From Atherinomorus stipes (lineage: Eukaryota; Chordata; Actinopteri; Atheriniformes; Atherinidae), in assembly GCA_023101725.1 (NCBI GenBank), contig JALJCO010008701.1:1-64000 (forward strand): a DNA stretch of 64,000 nt, in the 5' to 3' direction. This document shows, piece by piece, positions 53,022-64,000 of the stretch (positions are counted from its first letter, which is position 1; every line of letters begins with the position of its first letter). The position numbers and the translations under genes were made by a program. The notes below the pieces were generated by a model that was not told the DNA's origin, made no database searches, and worked only from the letters and a program-made list of their open reading frames with translations.

Positions 53022-53099
53022 GGGGCCAGACAGGATTTGATATCCAGACTCCTGGGTGAGAGTCATGCACACTAACCAGTCAGCCAAAGGGACATCCCT
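53022..53099 (-). repeat. tRNA-Glu-like sequence (SINE head or tRNA pseudogene)
   Basis: On the minus strand this 78-base segment starts TCCCTTTGGCTGACTGGTTAG, resembling the tRNA A box. A GACTCTCACCCAGGAGTC anticodon-like arm follows, similar to the CTCTCACC region of tRNA-Glu(CTC). The B-box position reads GGATATCAAATCC instead of GGTTCGATTCC. The acceptor ends do not pair well, so a functional tRNA is unlikely; a tRNA-derived SINE or pseudogene fits better. Confidence 0.5.
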
Positions 53100-53837
53100 A
53101 TGTCCAAGTAGTCAGGACATATGATCAATCGGAGAGATAGTGGCAGGACCCCACATTGTCACACATCTCTCCCTCTCTTTCCACAAGCGCATCCCCGTGC
53201 TCCATGCAGGGTGCCACCAATTATGAATCCATGGACTGTTAACCAGCATTACACATGGATCCTGCCGACAATGCCAGAATGTGGCAAGGTACAATGTACT
53301 ACTGTTTAGGGTATAAAAACACACTAAATGATGTCATTTCGAGTAAATTATGGGCGCCATATTGCCAAGGAATATTGCCAAGTTTTTGTGGACTTTTATG
53401 GACCTTTTTGTTTCAGGGACCGGTGAATCCCATTATATGAATGTTGGCAGATAACGGAAACCTGTCCGATCTCCGGCTGCATTTAAGATATTAAATAAGT
53501 GCTCCACAGTCTTGCTTAGCATGAGGGTGGATAGAAAATGAAGGCACATCATCCTGTGGGTGTTCTATCCCTTTTAAGTCATTTGAAGTTTCCACCATTT
53601 ATACATGACTCTCTCTGTAATGTGGAGTATAAAGTTTTTTAAGTGCCAGACTCAAAGGAATTCACAACGTTTTAGGCCTTACAGTTCTCTTTAAGAAGAG
53701 AGATGAATATTGTAAATAAAGGTCTGAAAGAACCACATTACACGATCTCCAGGTAATGTTTGCAGCTCTTTGTATCAGTCTGTCTACAATTGGTAAGAGA
53801 TGTAAGAAATGTGTGTATGGGAAGCATGCCATAAATA

Positions 53838-55439
53838 CAGGAAGTGCAGAATTATTTGGCAAATGAGTATTTTGACCACATCATCCTCTTTATGCATGTT
53901 GTCTTACTCCAAGCTGTATAGGCTGAAAGCCTTCTACCAATTAAGCATATCAGGTGAAGTGAATCTCTGTAATGACAAGGGGTGTGGTCTAATGACATCA
54001 ACACCCTATATCAGGTGTATTAGGCAAACATAATTATTAGGCAATTTCCTTTCCTTTGGCCAAATGGGTCAGAAGAAAGACTTGACAGGCTCCGAAAAGT
54101 CAAAAATAGTCAGATATCTTGCAGAGGGATGCAGCACTTTTAAAATCGCCAAGCTTCCGAAGCGTGGTCATCAAACAATCAAGCGTTTCATTCAAAATAG
54201 TCAACAGGGTTGCAAGAAATGTGTGGAAAAACCAAGGCGCACAATAACTGCCCATAAACTGAGAAAAGTCAAGCGTGCAGCTGCCAAGATGCCACTTGCC
54301 AGCAGTTTTGCCATATTTCAGAGCTGCTACATCACTGGAGTGCCCAAAAGCACAAGGTGTGCAATACTCAGAGACATGGCCAAGGTAAGAAAGGCTGAAA
54401 AACCACCACCACTGAACAAGACACACAAGCTGAAACGTCAAGACTGGGCCAAGAAATATCTCAAGACTGATTTTTCTAAGGTTTTATGGACTGATGAAAT
54501 GAGAGTGAGTCTTGATGGGCTAGATGGATGGGCCCGTGGCTGGATCGGTAAAGGGCAGAGAGCTCCAGTCCCACTCAGACGCCAGCAAGGTGGAGGTGGG
54601 GTACTGGTATGGGCTGGCATCATCAAAGATGAGCTTGTGGGGCCTTTTTGGGTTGAGGATGGAGTCAAGCTCAACCCAAAAGGCCCCACAAGCTCATCTT
54701 TGATGATGCCAGTCCTTCCAGTACCCCAATTATACCAGTACTTTTTCCTGTACCACTGCTTGAAGTCCGCATCCTTCAAGAAAAACATGATTTTCATGCA
54801 GGACAATGCTCCATCACACACATCCATGTACTCCACAGCGTAGCTGGCAAGAAAGGGTCTAAAAGAAGAAAAACTAATGACATGGCCTCCTTGTTCACCT
54901 GATCTGAACCCCATAGAGAACCTGTGGTCCCTCATCAAATGTGAGATTTACAAGGAGGGAAAAAAAAGTCCACCTCTCTGAACAGTGTCTGGGAGGCTGT
55001 GGTTGCTGCTGCATGCAATGTTGATGGTGAACAGATCAAAACACTGACAGGATCCATGGATGGCAGGCTTTTGAGTGTCCTTGCAAAGAAAGGTGGCTAT
55101 ATTGGTCACTGATTTTTGTTTTATTGCTGAATGTCAGAAATGTATATTTGTGAATGTTGAGCTGTTATATTGGTTTCCCTGGTGAAAATAAATAATTGAA
55201 ATGGGTATATATTGGTTTATTGTTAAGTTGCCTAATAATTATGTTTGCCTAATACACCTGATAGGCTATAGGGTGTTGATGTCATTAGACCACACCCCTT
55301 GTCATTACAGAGATGCACATCACCTGATATGCTTAATTGGTAGTAGGCTTTCGGCCTATACAGCTTGGAGTAAGACAACATGCATAAAGAGGATGATGTG
55401 GTCAAAATACTCATTTGCCTAATAATTCTGCACTCCCTG
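53838..55439 (+). mobile_element. Tc1/mariner-type transposon, near full length, long inverted repeats
   Basis: The element is bounded by TA on both sides (53836-53837 and 55440-55441). It starts CAGGAAGTGCAGAATTATT and ends with the near-complement AATAATTCTGCACTCCCTG. The inverted repeats span about 53838-54044 and 55228-55439 and differ at only a few positions plus short indels, so the insertion is fairly young. Between them lies one transposase frame that is now broken. It lies between rab11b and marchf2. Confidence 0.93.
54064..55110 (+). pseudogene. Tc1-like transposase, inactivated
   Basis: The open frame runs from the ATG at 54064 to a TAG at 54841-54843 (259 codons) and homology continues to about 55110 in shifted frames. 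Helix-turn-helix DNA-binding repeats occupy the N-terminal third. DDE catalytic-domain landmarks are visible: WTDE, then FMQDNAPSHTS, and after the stop SPDLNPIENLWSLIK. Defects: the in-frame TAG sits where the family has tryptophan, an A-run near 54960 shifts the frame, and an inverted duplication at about 54598-54730 replaces part of the catalytic core. The element cannot mobilise itself. Confidence 0.9.
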
Positions 55440-55479
55440 TAAACATCCACTTACACATACCTACAGGTAAAGACTTATA

Positions 55480-55830
55480 TTAGCTGTAAAGCATGGAGGT
55501 GGAAGTATTATGGTTTGATGGTTGCCTCAGGGACTGGACAGTTTCTTTTCACAAATTTTATTATGAATTCTTCATAATTATGAGAATTTCAAAACAATGA
55601 GGCTATCTGTGTGAAATCTGGACATTTCAACAAGGTAACATATTCAGCACACACTGAATCCACCAAGAAATGGCTCAAGAGGACAAAGGAGGGTTACAGC
55701 GATTGAAGAGCTGGAACCCGCAGCAAAACTCAATCACCTGGAATTTCAAATGGGAAGACTGGGATTGTTGATAGTTACAAGTGATCACTTGCGAAATCTA
55801 AAGGGAGCCATTCTGCCTTTGGATGATTAA
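55480..55830 (+). mobile_element. Degraded Tc1-type transposase fragment
   Basis: AAGCATGGAGGTGGAAGTAT encodes the KHGGGSIM motif of Tc1-like transposases. Degraded pieces of the following catalytic region are recognisable (ACCAAGAAATGGCTCAAGAG). The terminal repeats are gone and many stops are present. It belongs to a different, older Tc1 lineage than the element just upstream. Confidence 0.6.
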
Positions 55831-58260
55831 TATTAATTAATTAATGGTAATTTATATTGAATAAATGACTGAAAGCTACTTGTGGCCATGTTGAAATACA
55901 TCATGTTTATTGTAGACCCTGTTTGCTTGTCTAAAACTGTATAAACTAAAAAAAAACAAAACAAACACTTTTAATGGAGCATAGTTACTTTTTCATGACT
56001 GCAAAAGTTTTAATCATTTGTCTGAGAAATTATTTTCCTTTTTTATGAGTGTAAGCAGCAGAGCACAGATTCTATATATGGATTAGGTACTGAAGTTAAT
56101 ATTTCTTAGAAACAGTAGTTAATATGCTACTAGAGTTTAGGGGGGAAATATTTTCAGTGCTTTGTTTTCTGTTTTCTGGCACTTCCTGAGCCGAGGCCGT
56201 AACCAGCAGTAACATATGGAACATTTTCTGACTAAGCTGCTTATGCAGACAACTGGACAAGGAGGTTCTGCTGCTTTCAACGGATACCTGACATTAGCTG
56301 TTTGTTTTTTTATCAGGATTAGTGAGGTCATACTGCTGTTGTACACAACAGCTACGGTTTAAGTGATGTAGCCCTCCCCCTCCTCTTTCATCATCATCAT
56401 TCAGTCTGATCTGTAAACATCTAGGAAACTACAGAAAAACAGCCCTATGCCAGCATCTACAAATAATCAGACTACACTATCCAGATTATCCTCAGTTTAG
56501 ATTTTATTATGCTTTAGTGGTGTTGCAAACAGTTCTTGGCTGACTGCAGGTACCAGTGTTTCGGTGTGGACATCCGTAGTTTCCCATAACACATGATAAA
56601 CATCATAACATTAATAATGTAAGAGCTGTGGTATAAATCACAAATGGTATGTATTAGCAATCTCTGCTTCTGGGGGGAAAAAAAAAAAAAAAAAAAAAAA
56701 GACTCAAAAGAGGGGGAAAAAAATGCTGTAATACATGTACCATCTGTTAATTTACGTAGATAAAGCAAACAATGATTTACAAACCTTCCCTGGATCTGAA
56801 TCATAGGATTTAAAGAGGCTGAAGCTGTCAAGTCTTATTACACCAACAGGATTCAGCAGGTTGTCAAAGAGGGGAGCAGTGCTGCATAATTTTAATGCGC
56901 CTTTCACACATTTCCATAAAGGAAATACAATAATACAAAAGATCTCATTCCTGCATCTCTTCTTTAAAGAGCCTCCTTTCTGTGCCACAGATATCAGATC
57001 CCTGTACTTCCTGTGGTAAATCCTTGTTTATGATGAGCAGGGACAGTAAACATGTGGATCATTGAATGTCATGTGTAAAGCAGCAGAGCCCCGGGTGCAT
57101 CACAGTTTTATAATCCTCTGCCCTGCAATCAGTCAAAAACATAAACAAGTTTTTAACTGGGGCAGTGTGTGGGCTGGCCCACCAGGAAATATATGTATCA
57201 AAGTGCAGCGGCAGTGTAAACAATGCACCAGAGCGAGGTAATGACTTTTACAGCTACTGGTTACCGATAACGCGGCACTGCCAGCGGTCAGTGTCTGCTG
57301 GCCATTTTCTCCCCAACAGCTCTGCTGCAATGCACCCTGCTTTTACACAACAGCCCCGACTAAAGCTTTGCTTTTAACACTGTTTCATGTCACTAATAGA
57401 TGCCACCAAAAATGAACATTTCCCACCTTTAACACACCAGCTTATTGTGACTTGCACAACCACACCAGTTTACATGAATGACTTACTCTTAAAAGTCTAA
57501 CTGTTCCAAAGTAAATGTGTATTTAAAAAAAAAAAAAAAAAAGCATTAGTAACACATCTGAGAAGAGCACTGAGAGCTTTGACCCCTTTACATCATGAGA
57601 AATATTCCGTGTGTCGGCAAAATGGACTCATCTGTGACATCATAGAGAAACTGAAACAGCAACAATAACCAAATCAGGTCAGTAACTTATCATGTGATTA
57701 AATAAACTGATCCTGCTCAGTTGCCAATTCTTAATACGTCTGTGAATGAAAAACATTTGTGCAATAATACTGGGCCTGCCTCTTGACACCTACGGTATCT
57801 GATAATGGACATGAACAACCGATCTCAAAGCCTCCGCTTTCAGTTTCTACATCAGGTCCTCTGAATTCAGCTCATTTTAACAAAAGAAGTTATTTTAAGC
57901 ACTATTGTAATTACCTTGGAGCTCGTCTCCCTGTGGACAGATGACTGCGTGTGTAAGAGGCAATTAACCGTTTCCTCATAACCTAAATTGAGTGGAACAA
58001 AATGTTCAGAAGTGGACCAGGTTATGGCCTAAAAAAACTGGAAACCAGTCACACTCTACAGTTTGTGTTCCTCTGAGATGATCAGCTCTGACTGGTTGAT
58101 CAGGAACGATTAAAGTTATGCCAACAGAAAAAAAAAAACTGCCTTTGAGAATGAAAGAAGATTGCAGGAAGTTTCTAAATCCCTGATTACTGTGGAAAAG
58201 TAGACACATGCGTCAATGCCTGAGCCAAAGGCCAACAATTAAGTAGCTTTACAGACAAAA
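55831..58260. other. Intergenic region before marchf2, nothing recognised
   Basis: AT-rich sequence with several poly-A tracts (near 56679-56700 and 57525-57542). Short open frames at 56514-56988 and 57133-57377 on both strands show no domain and no splice context. No RNA gene was recognised. Confidence 0.4.
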
Positions 58261-58264
58261 AGAA

Positions 58265-59279
58265 AGATTTATTAGTACACTGCACCAGCCACCAGAAACC
58301 ACTGATGGAAATGTTCCTCTAACAGCCATTTTAATGGAGTTTAAGCTCCATCTATATAAACACCTACCTCTTAAGTGCTGATGATACAAGAACCTCAATG
58401 AGGACACCGTGGAAGCCTACTTCAGTAGGAATAGTAAATCCAGTCATTCTTAAAGTGAATTTAAAAAATGCACTCAGTAAAAAAAAAAAGACTCCAAACA
58501 GCATTTAACAATGCTGTTTGCATGCATTTTTGTGCATGTTGGTAAAGGTCTGTTCATGTACTGTGGCAGACCTCCATGTCCACAGTGTTAACCACACTGT
58601 CTGGTTTTACTCATTTTACGAAGCCACTCATTCATGAATGGAAATGTAAAAAAAAAAAAAAAAAACCTGCTGGAGAAATGTTTTAAAGTTCAAGTTTCAT
58701 CTCAAACTGCATATTGACATCTGAATTGTGAAACAGAAACCAAATATCTGAGCTTTTCATTTGTCCTCAGAATAATAAGTGATCATTCAGAGCTCCTCAG
58801 ATGTGCAGACAACAGAAAGCCCATGAATGTTAGAGGATGCTCACATCTAAGCCGCCGCAGCACACAAGTAATGAACATCCGCTGAGATTGAACCGATGGG
58901 GACACTCGTTCCATTTTCAGTCAACTTGGTCCATTCTTCATCTTGTTATCAGTCGTGTCCCATAATTACGCAATCACATCCATGCTGATCAGACAGTACT
59001 AATTTCTCCATGAACATCATGTGTTTCTGCTTTCCTCTGTGCCTTTGCATAATCTTGGTCAACACTCATCACGAGGACAGACAGACCCCATTTAAATGAA
59101 CTCATTCTGCAGCTACAGGAGGACAGACTTCAGATAAGAGGAATGTAAAAAATATGCAAAGAAAAAGAAATGGAAGAAAGACGAAAAAGAAAAAAAAAAA
59201 AGCCCATAAGTGCTGCTTTGAAGTCAAGCCAGCAGGCACAATGCATCAAGAGTCAGCTCCCACACATCTCCATCCTGTC
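58265..59279 (-). other. marchf2 3' untranslated region
   Basis: Minus-strand sequence after the marchf2 stop with no coding potential. A canonical AATAAA lies near 58267-58272 on the minus strand. The end point is an inference. Confidence 0.4.
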
Positions 59280-60535
59280 TCATACTATACTCTCGTTGGC
59301 TGACTTCTTTGTGAGTTTATTGGAGAGCAAGGAATGCTGGGAAGAGTTGGACTCCTTAGCTTCAGGAATGAGAAGACGCACTTTCTGATTTGTTCTCCTC
59401 CACTCGGAGTAGAGTTGACAGTGGTAGCGGAATGACACCTGTGGACACAACGGATGTGGAGGTGAGATCCAACAACAGCGCTTGAGATTTTCAGACCATA
59501 AAGCTATGTGTAAATACATTATTTACCAGGGTCCAGAGGACATAGATGGTGAAGAGGGCAATGGTGAGGGCTATGAGGCCGACAGCCTGCAACCAGCTTC
59601 CCAGCTGGAGATGGTCCTGAGCCCCCCTCAGGCACAGCCAACCAGAGATGGCTGCTAGAGGCGTGATGAAGAGGAAACACACCATGTCGCAGAAAAGAGT
59701 CCTCTTCTCGTTACGAGGACCAGGGTCCTGGAGCCACTACAGGGCGGGTAAGAGGGTGAGAGGGTAGAAAAACAGAAGAGTGAAGGAAATGGATTGAAAG
59801 AGAGGAAATGGAGAGGAAGTTGGAAATCTCCAGTTACTCGAGCAGAAATGATATAAGGCAAAAACAGTAAAACCAAGCAGAGATTAAAAAAAAAAAAACT
59901 TTCACTCTCATCCACACAAAATTTGATCACAACCTGGAGAATAAAGAGGACGAGAAGAATGACTGATGCAGGTGAGACAAAGGACATTGACCTCTGTTAC
60001 CTCTGTGAGAGGCCGGGGTCGGCGCTCGATGCTGAACTCGGTGTGGCAGAGCTCGCAGTAGCTGGTGTTAGATGATGACAACCACTTCTCCAAGCAGCTC
60101 TTGTGCACTGTGCCCAGCGTTCCTGTGCAGTCGCACGGGGACAGCAGAGTCTCGCTGTTGCCTCCCTCGTGACATATACGGCAGATGGGCCCATCACTAA
60201 CAAAATCAGAGAGATGCCAAAAATAACCAAATGAAGTTGGAACATTTTCCTCATATGAAAAGTTTATCTCTGGATTATTTAATTGCTCTGAGTTTATATA
60301 AAAATAAATACTACCATCATTCTACACCACAAATACATTGAAATGTGTCTTACCTTTGTATGCTCATGGGTTTGAGGACGGAGGACAGCAGCCGTCCATC
60401 TATGGCTGTGACCTGGGTGACGTAGAGTGCCTGGCATCCATCACCACCCGCTTCCTCCACGCTCTTCCACAGCCCTGTGCTGCTGGCACAGTCGCACAGA
60501 GAACCAGGCAGGTGGCAACACCCACCTGTCGTCAT
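59280..60535 (-). CDS. marchf2: E3 ubiquitin-protein ligase MARCHF2 (membrane-associated RING-CH 2)
   Basis: Four coding exons on the minus strand: 60354-60535 (ATG), 60001-60196, 59527-59736 and 59280-59438. They give 248 aa; human MARCHF2 has 246. The N-terminus is [16 protein letters not shown]. The RING-CH finger (C4HC3) has its ligands in [26 protein letters not shown] and CELCH. Two membrane helices follow ([17 protein letters not shown] and [19 protein letters not shown]). The cytosolic C-terminus ends ESIV, a class I PDZ-binding motif like the ETPV of human. MARCHF2 ubiquitinates membrane cargo in endosomes, Golgi and ER-derived compartments and acts with syntaxin 6 and PDZ partners such as DLG1. 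All phases fit. The gene is tail to tail with rab11b, with an 8-kb gap enlarged by repeats. Confidence 0.97.
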
Positions 60536-63378
60536 GGTTACAGCGTCCAGACACTGGCCGTACAGACAGAGACGAGGGCTGGAGGTGATGGATGACCGGG
60601 GCAACAATGAACAAATTCTTCTTGATTTCCAACAGAGGGGATTGTTCCTACGGAGAAACAGAAGCACAATCTATTATATTTCTTACAAACGTCAATGTTA
60701 GAAATAAAGTAAGTGCTTTCACTCAGCTTTTTTTTAAAAAAAAAAAATTAAAACTAAAACTACCAATAATAACACCAAAAAATAATCCAACAGATAATTA
60801 AATGACTCTGAACAATTAAATATACTCTCATATGTACTTAAATGTAACACAGAAAAACGTGGGCATGAAATTATTTATATTTACTATTTTTGTTTCGAAT
60901 GAGCTCTACATTAATTTCCATTTGGATTATCTTTTTAAGTTAATTTAAAAATGTATTAGAAATGAAATATATTAAAATTAATTTACGTTAGCTTGCGCCT
61001 TTTATTTTGCCAGTTTATTCTGAAATGCATTTTTTTTTTAAAAAAAGAACATATTCTTATAATTTCCATTTATATTTGTATTTTCTCTTTGCGTTTATGT
61101 ATTTTTCTTTAATTTTCTACAATCTTTTTTAAATACTTTTGTCCTTCTCCCTCTTTCCTCATAACTATTTCCTTCTAGCCTTTCTTCATAAAGCAAATAA
61201 GTAGCTGATCATTCAGACCGTTTTATGGGTGTCACCTCTTTCCGAAGACTGATCAGCATCAGAGAACAAACAGATGAAGCATAGATTAGCCCACTGACGC
61301 CCTGAAAGTTTGCTTGTGGTATTGTCTGTTGGTGTTATTCACTCATTTTAAGACTTTTTGAGGATCAGAAAAATAATAATTTGCCAACTAATAGAAGAAT
61401 ACATGATCACCTCACTGCATACTGTGTTTATGATGCCAACCTCTCAACTACTGGGTCCATGTGTACTGAAAAGAATAATTATATTTAAAAAATCTTTAAA
61501 ATGTATAGACACAGACAAAAAGGGAATAAGAATGAATAGTTAATGCAGAATAATATGAAAATTGCAAGAAAATTCATATAAAAGATCAATACTGACACAA
61601 ATAGTTACCCATATCTCACAAATGACCAGCTAATTTATTTTAGTAAGTATTTTAAGTACATTTAATGATATGATAATCAGTTATGTAGTCATTTAAGTAC
61701 GCAATTTCTCTCTGGGATGACTTAAGTATTTATTTAATTCATCTCATCAATTTCAGTCCTTCATAAAGCATTTCCACTTATGATATACATCTGACCCTAC
61801 AAAACATTTCACTTTAATGCACCTCTGGCTCAGTATGCCAGTAAGGTTAAAGGCTCCCATTATCAATAGGAAGGAAAAATAAAAAGGAACAAAATTGTCT
61901 AATAAAGTTTATATTGTCTCCAGCGCACAACACTGTAATAATGTTAGTTAAATGTCCTCAGTCTGTCCATTTAAAGTTAACTTCCTGCCATGTGAACATA
62001 AGGACATGTAGGCTATCTGGAAATACATTTTTTATCATTTACAAGAAAGCTGCTTATTTGGGAGTGGGCCAGTTTGCTAATCCACAGGAATAGCTGGAGT
62101 GATGTCAGTGGCAGTGACTGAGATGTGCAGCAGTCTGATAAACAGCTGTCTCCCCTCAGATAACCCTCATCAGACAGGAGGCACAAGCCTGCAACCCACT
62201 CATCACACTGACTGAAAAATAGTCTAAGATATTGGTATTATTAAGTAAATAATAGAAGCAATACTGGCAATAACTTAAAAATGTGTTTTAAAATATTAAC
62301 CCAAGGGATATAAGTGGATTTCATTGTGGTCCCAAGTTAGTAGCAGTCCATTTTTGTCATACACAAGGTCTGTCTCTGCAACCCGCTGGTTAACCACATT
62401 ACATCCCATCATGTGTAATCCTTTGTATTAAACACTGCTGTTTTTGAATAAGAGATTAAGCATGGGACATAATATGATGATAATTTAATTTAAGACAACC
62501 ATCTGTGGAAAAGGGTTCTGTGTATCAAACAAAGGCTTCATAGTAATGTCTGGTCGCAGCCACAACCCTTTGATATGATGAGCCCTGAATTAAACGTCCT
62601 GTCAAACATGTTTTTATCTTCCTACAGGTCTCAGATCAGATGAGCAGTTATCCCAGTCAGATCAATAATAATGTCTCAACATGATACCTTCCTTGATGCC
62701 GTTATTCCAGGGGGGCACGAATGAGTCCCACACTTGACCTAGATAAACAAAGACGTCACCCCCCTCCGCAAACTACAGAGATAACAGCAAAACTTTAATC
62801 AGTTATTGTTTTCTTAATCTTTTAAGATCGTGTGTAAACACGGAGATTAAACCATTGATTTCTCCCCCCCCCCCCCCCCCACAGCTCGTCAGTTTTCAGG
62901 ATAAACACACGTGGAAACAGAAAACTAACAATCAGCTTTCAGTAAAGAATGACAAACATTAAGTTAATAGAGATACTATATGATGGGGAAATTGTTTTAG
63001 CTAAAAATCTAAAGCTATTTGTCTTTGCAGAGGTTTTAGTGAAGCTAACCCCGCTGCAGACAGATGTTGGAGACCATTGTCTGGAGCACAATGTAATACC
63101 AGCGTACTGATACTGTACAACTGCGCGGAAGCAGCGTCTCGCTACGCTGCACAGAGTTAATACTTAAACTGTCAAATCCATCTTATCCTATCTATAATAA
63201 AGTAGTATAAACAAAGTAAGCAGTCTAGTTTCGTTATGTAGTAAATACGCGTTAAGTCATGGCAGTTATGCTGGGCTAGCCGTCAGGAGCTGCAGTAAAC
63301 TGCTGCTAACAGCAAAAAGAAAAAAGAAAAAAAACAAACACGGAAAAACAAAAAAACAGAAAGCTAACAATAACTCAC
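60536..63378 (-). other. marchf2 first intron
   Basis: About 2.8 kb of AT-rich intron with a run of 17 C at 62864-62880. No other gene, RNA or transposon terminus was recognised. Confidence 0.5.
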
Positions 63379-63750
63379 CCAGTGTAGTTTTCTCAGAGAT
63401 GTCTCGGAGCAGCACGTGCTACCGCTTCAACCTTCTCCTTCCCAACTCTCTTCATTTCTCTGTGTATGAGCGAAGCATTCAACCGACGAAAAGTGCAGCA
63501 GCTCGGTCAGCTACACCTTTCCGCGCTAGCTAGCAGCTCGCAGTCAGCTGGCGACACAAGCAGGCCAGACTTCCGCTTTCCCAGGGCTTTAAATGCACCC
63601 TCGAGGCTCATCATCAGCTGGCTGCCTCTGCTGTGAGGACAGGGCGGCAGACTGCACGAGGCAATCCGGACGGGTTAAAGTGTGACAGTGAATGACAGCA
63701 GCTTGTCAAAGGGAGGGGCGTTCACAGGAAAAAAGGAGTCACGTGCTTCT
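63379..63750 (-). promoter_or_regulatory. marchf2 noncoding first exon and CpG-rich promoter
   Basis: A donor (CACTGG then GTGAGTT) ends a minus-strand exon at 63379. The sequence from there to about 63700 is GC- and CpG-rich (CTCGGAGCAGCACGTGC, TTTCCGCGCTAGC). Upstream at 63738-63746 is GTCACGTGC, a near match to the CLEAR/USF E-box. No TATA box is seen. The splice to the ATG exon at 60535 is inferred. Confidence 0.55.
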
Positions 63751-63983
63751 CAAAGCCTCAGGAAATAAACAACAGACCGGAGATGATCTTTTCTAGGACA
63801 GATTCAAAAGTTTATACAACTAAATGTGTGTTTGGCTTTTATACTTTTTTTTTTTTCAATTTTACAAAACAGTGCTAATTTTACATCCGTGCTGACACTG
63901 ATCTGCCTTAAATGCGCTATAATGCCATGATTCATCCGAGCAGCAGATACACGCAGATAAAAGTTGCCAGGTTTGAGTATATA

Positions 63984-64000
63984 CCCCCCCCCCCCCCCCC
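63984..64000. repeat. Poly-C tract at the right edge of the window
   Basis: At least 17 consecutive C reach the window end, so the true length is unknown. Confidence 0.9.

Noticed and set aside
53022..53099. Functional tRNA-Glu gene
   Set aside because: Acceptor arm pairs poorly and the B box is degraded.
54438..54938. 166-codon minus-strand frame in the Tc1 element
   Set aside because: It is the antisense shadow of the transposase; the inverted duplication makes part of it look like transposase.

Overview
This window is vertebrate nuclear DNA from a teleost fish. Genes are split into short exons with canonical GT/AG introns. The proteins match vertebrate families almost residue for residue. 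The intergenic DNA is AT-rich and holds fish-type repeats: Tc1/mariner, hAT-like and piggyBac-like MITEs, non-LTR retrotransposon pieces and CA, AT and poly-G tracts. No bacterial, viral or CRISPR features were seen.

Layout, left to right. (1) 0.5-12.9 kb, minus strand: the 5' end of a class 4 semaphorin gene that continues beyond the left edge. It has two coding exons, a candidate leader exon at 10.8 kb and a CpG-containing first exon at 12.7 kb. Its long introns are full of nested MITEs and foldback elements. (2) 13.0-20.4 kb, minus strand: a four-exon immunoglobulin-superfamily receptor (signal peptide, one V-like domain, one membrane segment, tail with a YxN motif). Position beside fsd1 and an EIP motif after the last Ig cysteine make it a candidate fish TMIGD2 (CD28H). 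Its Ig exon carries one base too many for the reading frame. (3) 23.8-36.8 kb, plus strand: fsd1, complete in 13 exons (493 aa). Intron 10 holds a piggyBac-like MITE and a LINE broken by two younger insertions. (4) 36.7-43.2 kb, minus strand: stap2, complete in 12 coding exons (467 aa), tail to tail with fsd1. (5) 45.2-50.7 kb, plus strand: rab11b, five exons, 218 aa. (6) 53.8-55.4 kb: a 1.6 kb Tc1-like transposon with roughly 210 bp inverted repeats, a TA target duplication and a broken transposase. (7) 59.3-63.7 kb, minus strand: marchf2, four coding exons (248 aa) and a CpG-rich first exon.

The order TMIGD2-like / fsd1 / stap2 matches human 19p13.3, and rab11b / marchf2 matches human 19p13.2, so two human 19p13 blocks sit side by side here. 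These are independently transcribed genes, not an operon. Their products fall into an immune or adhesion signalling set (semaphorin, Ig receptor, STAP2 adaptor) and an endosomal trafficking set (RAB11B, MARCHF2), with FSD1 a microtubule and centrosome protein. Exon borders were placed by eye from splice signals and reading-frame phase. Transposon borders come from visible inverted repeats and are approximate where stated.
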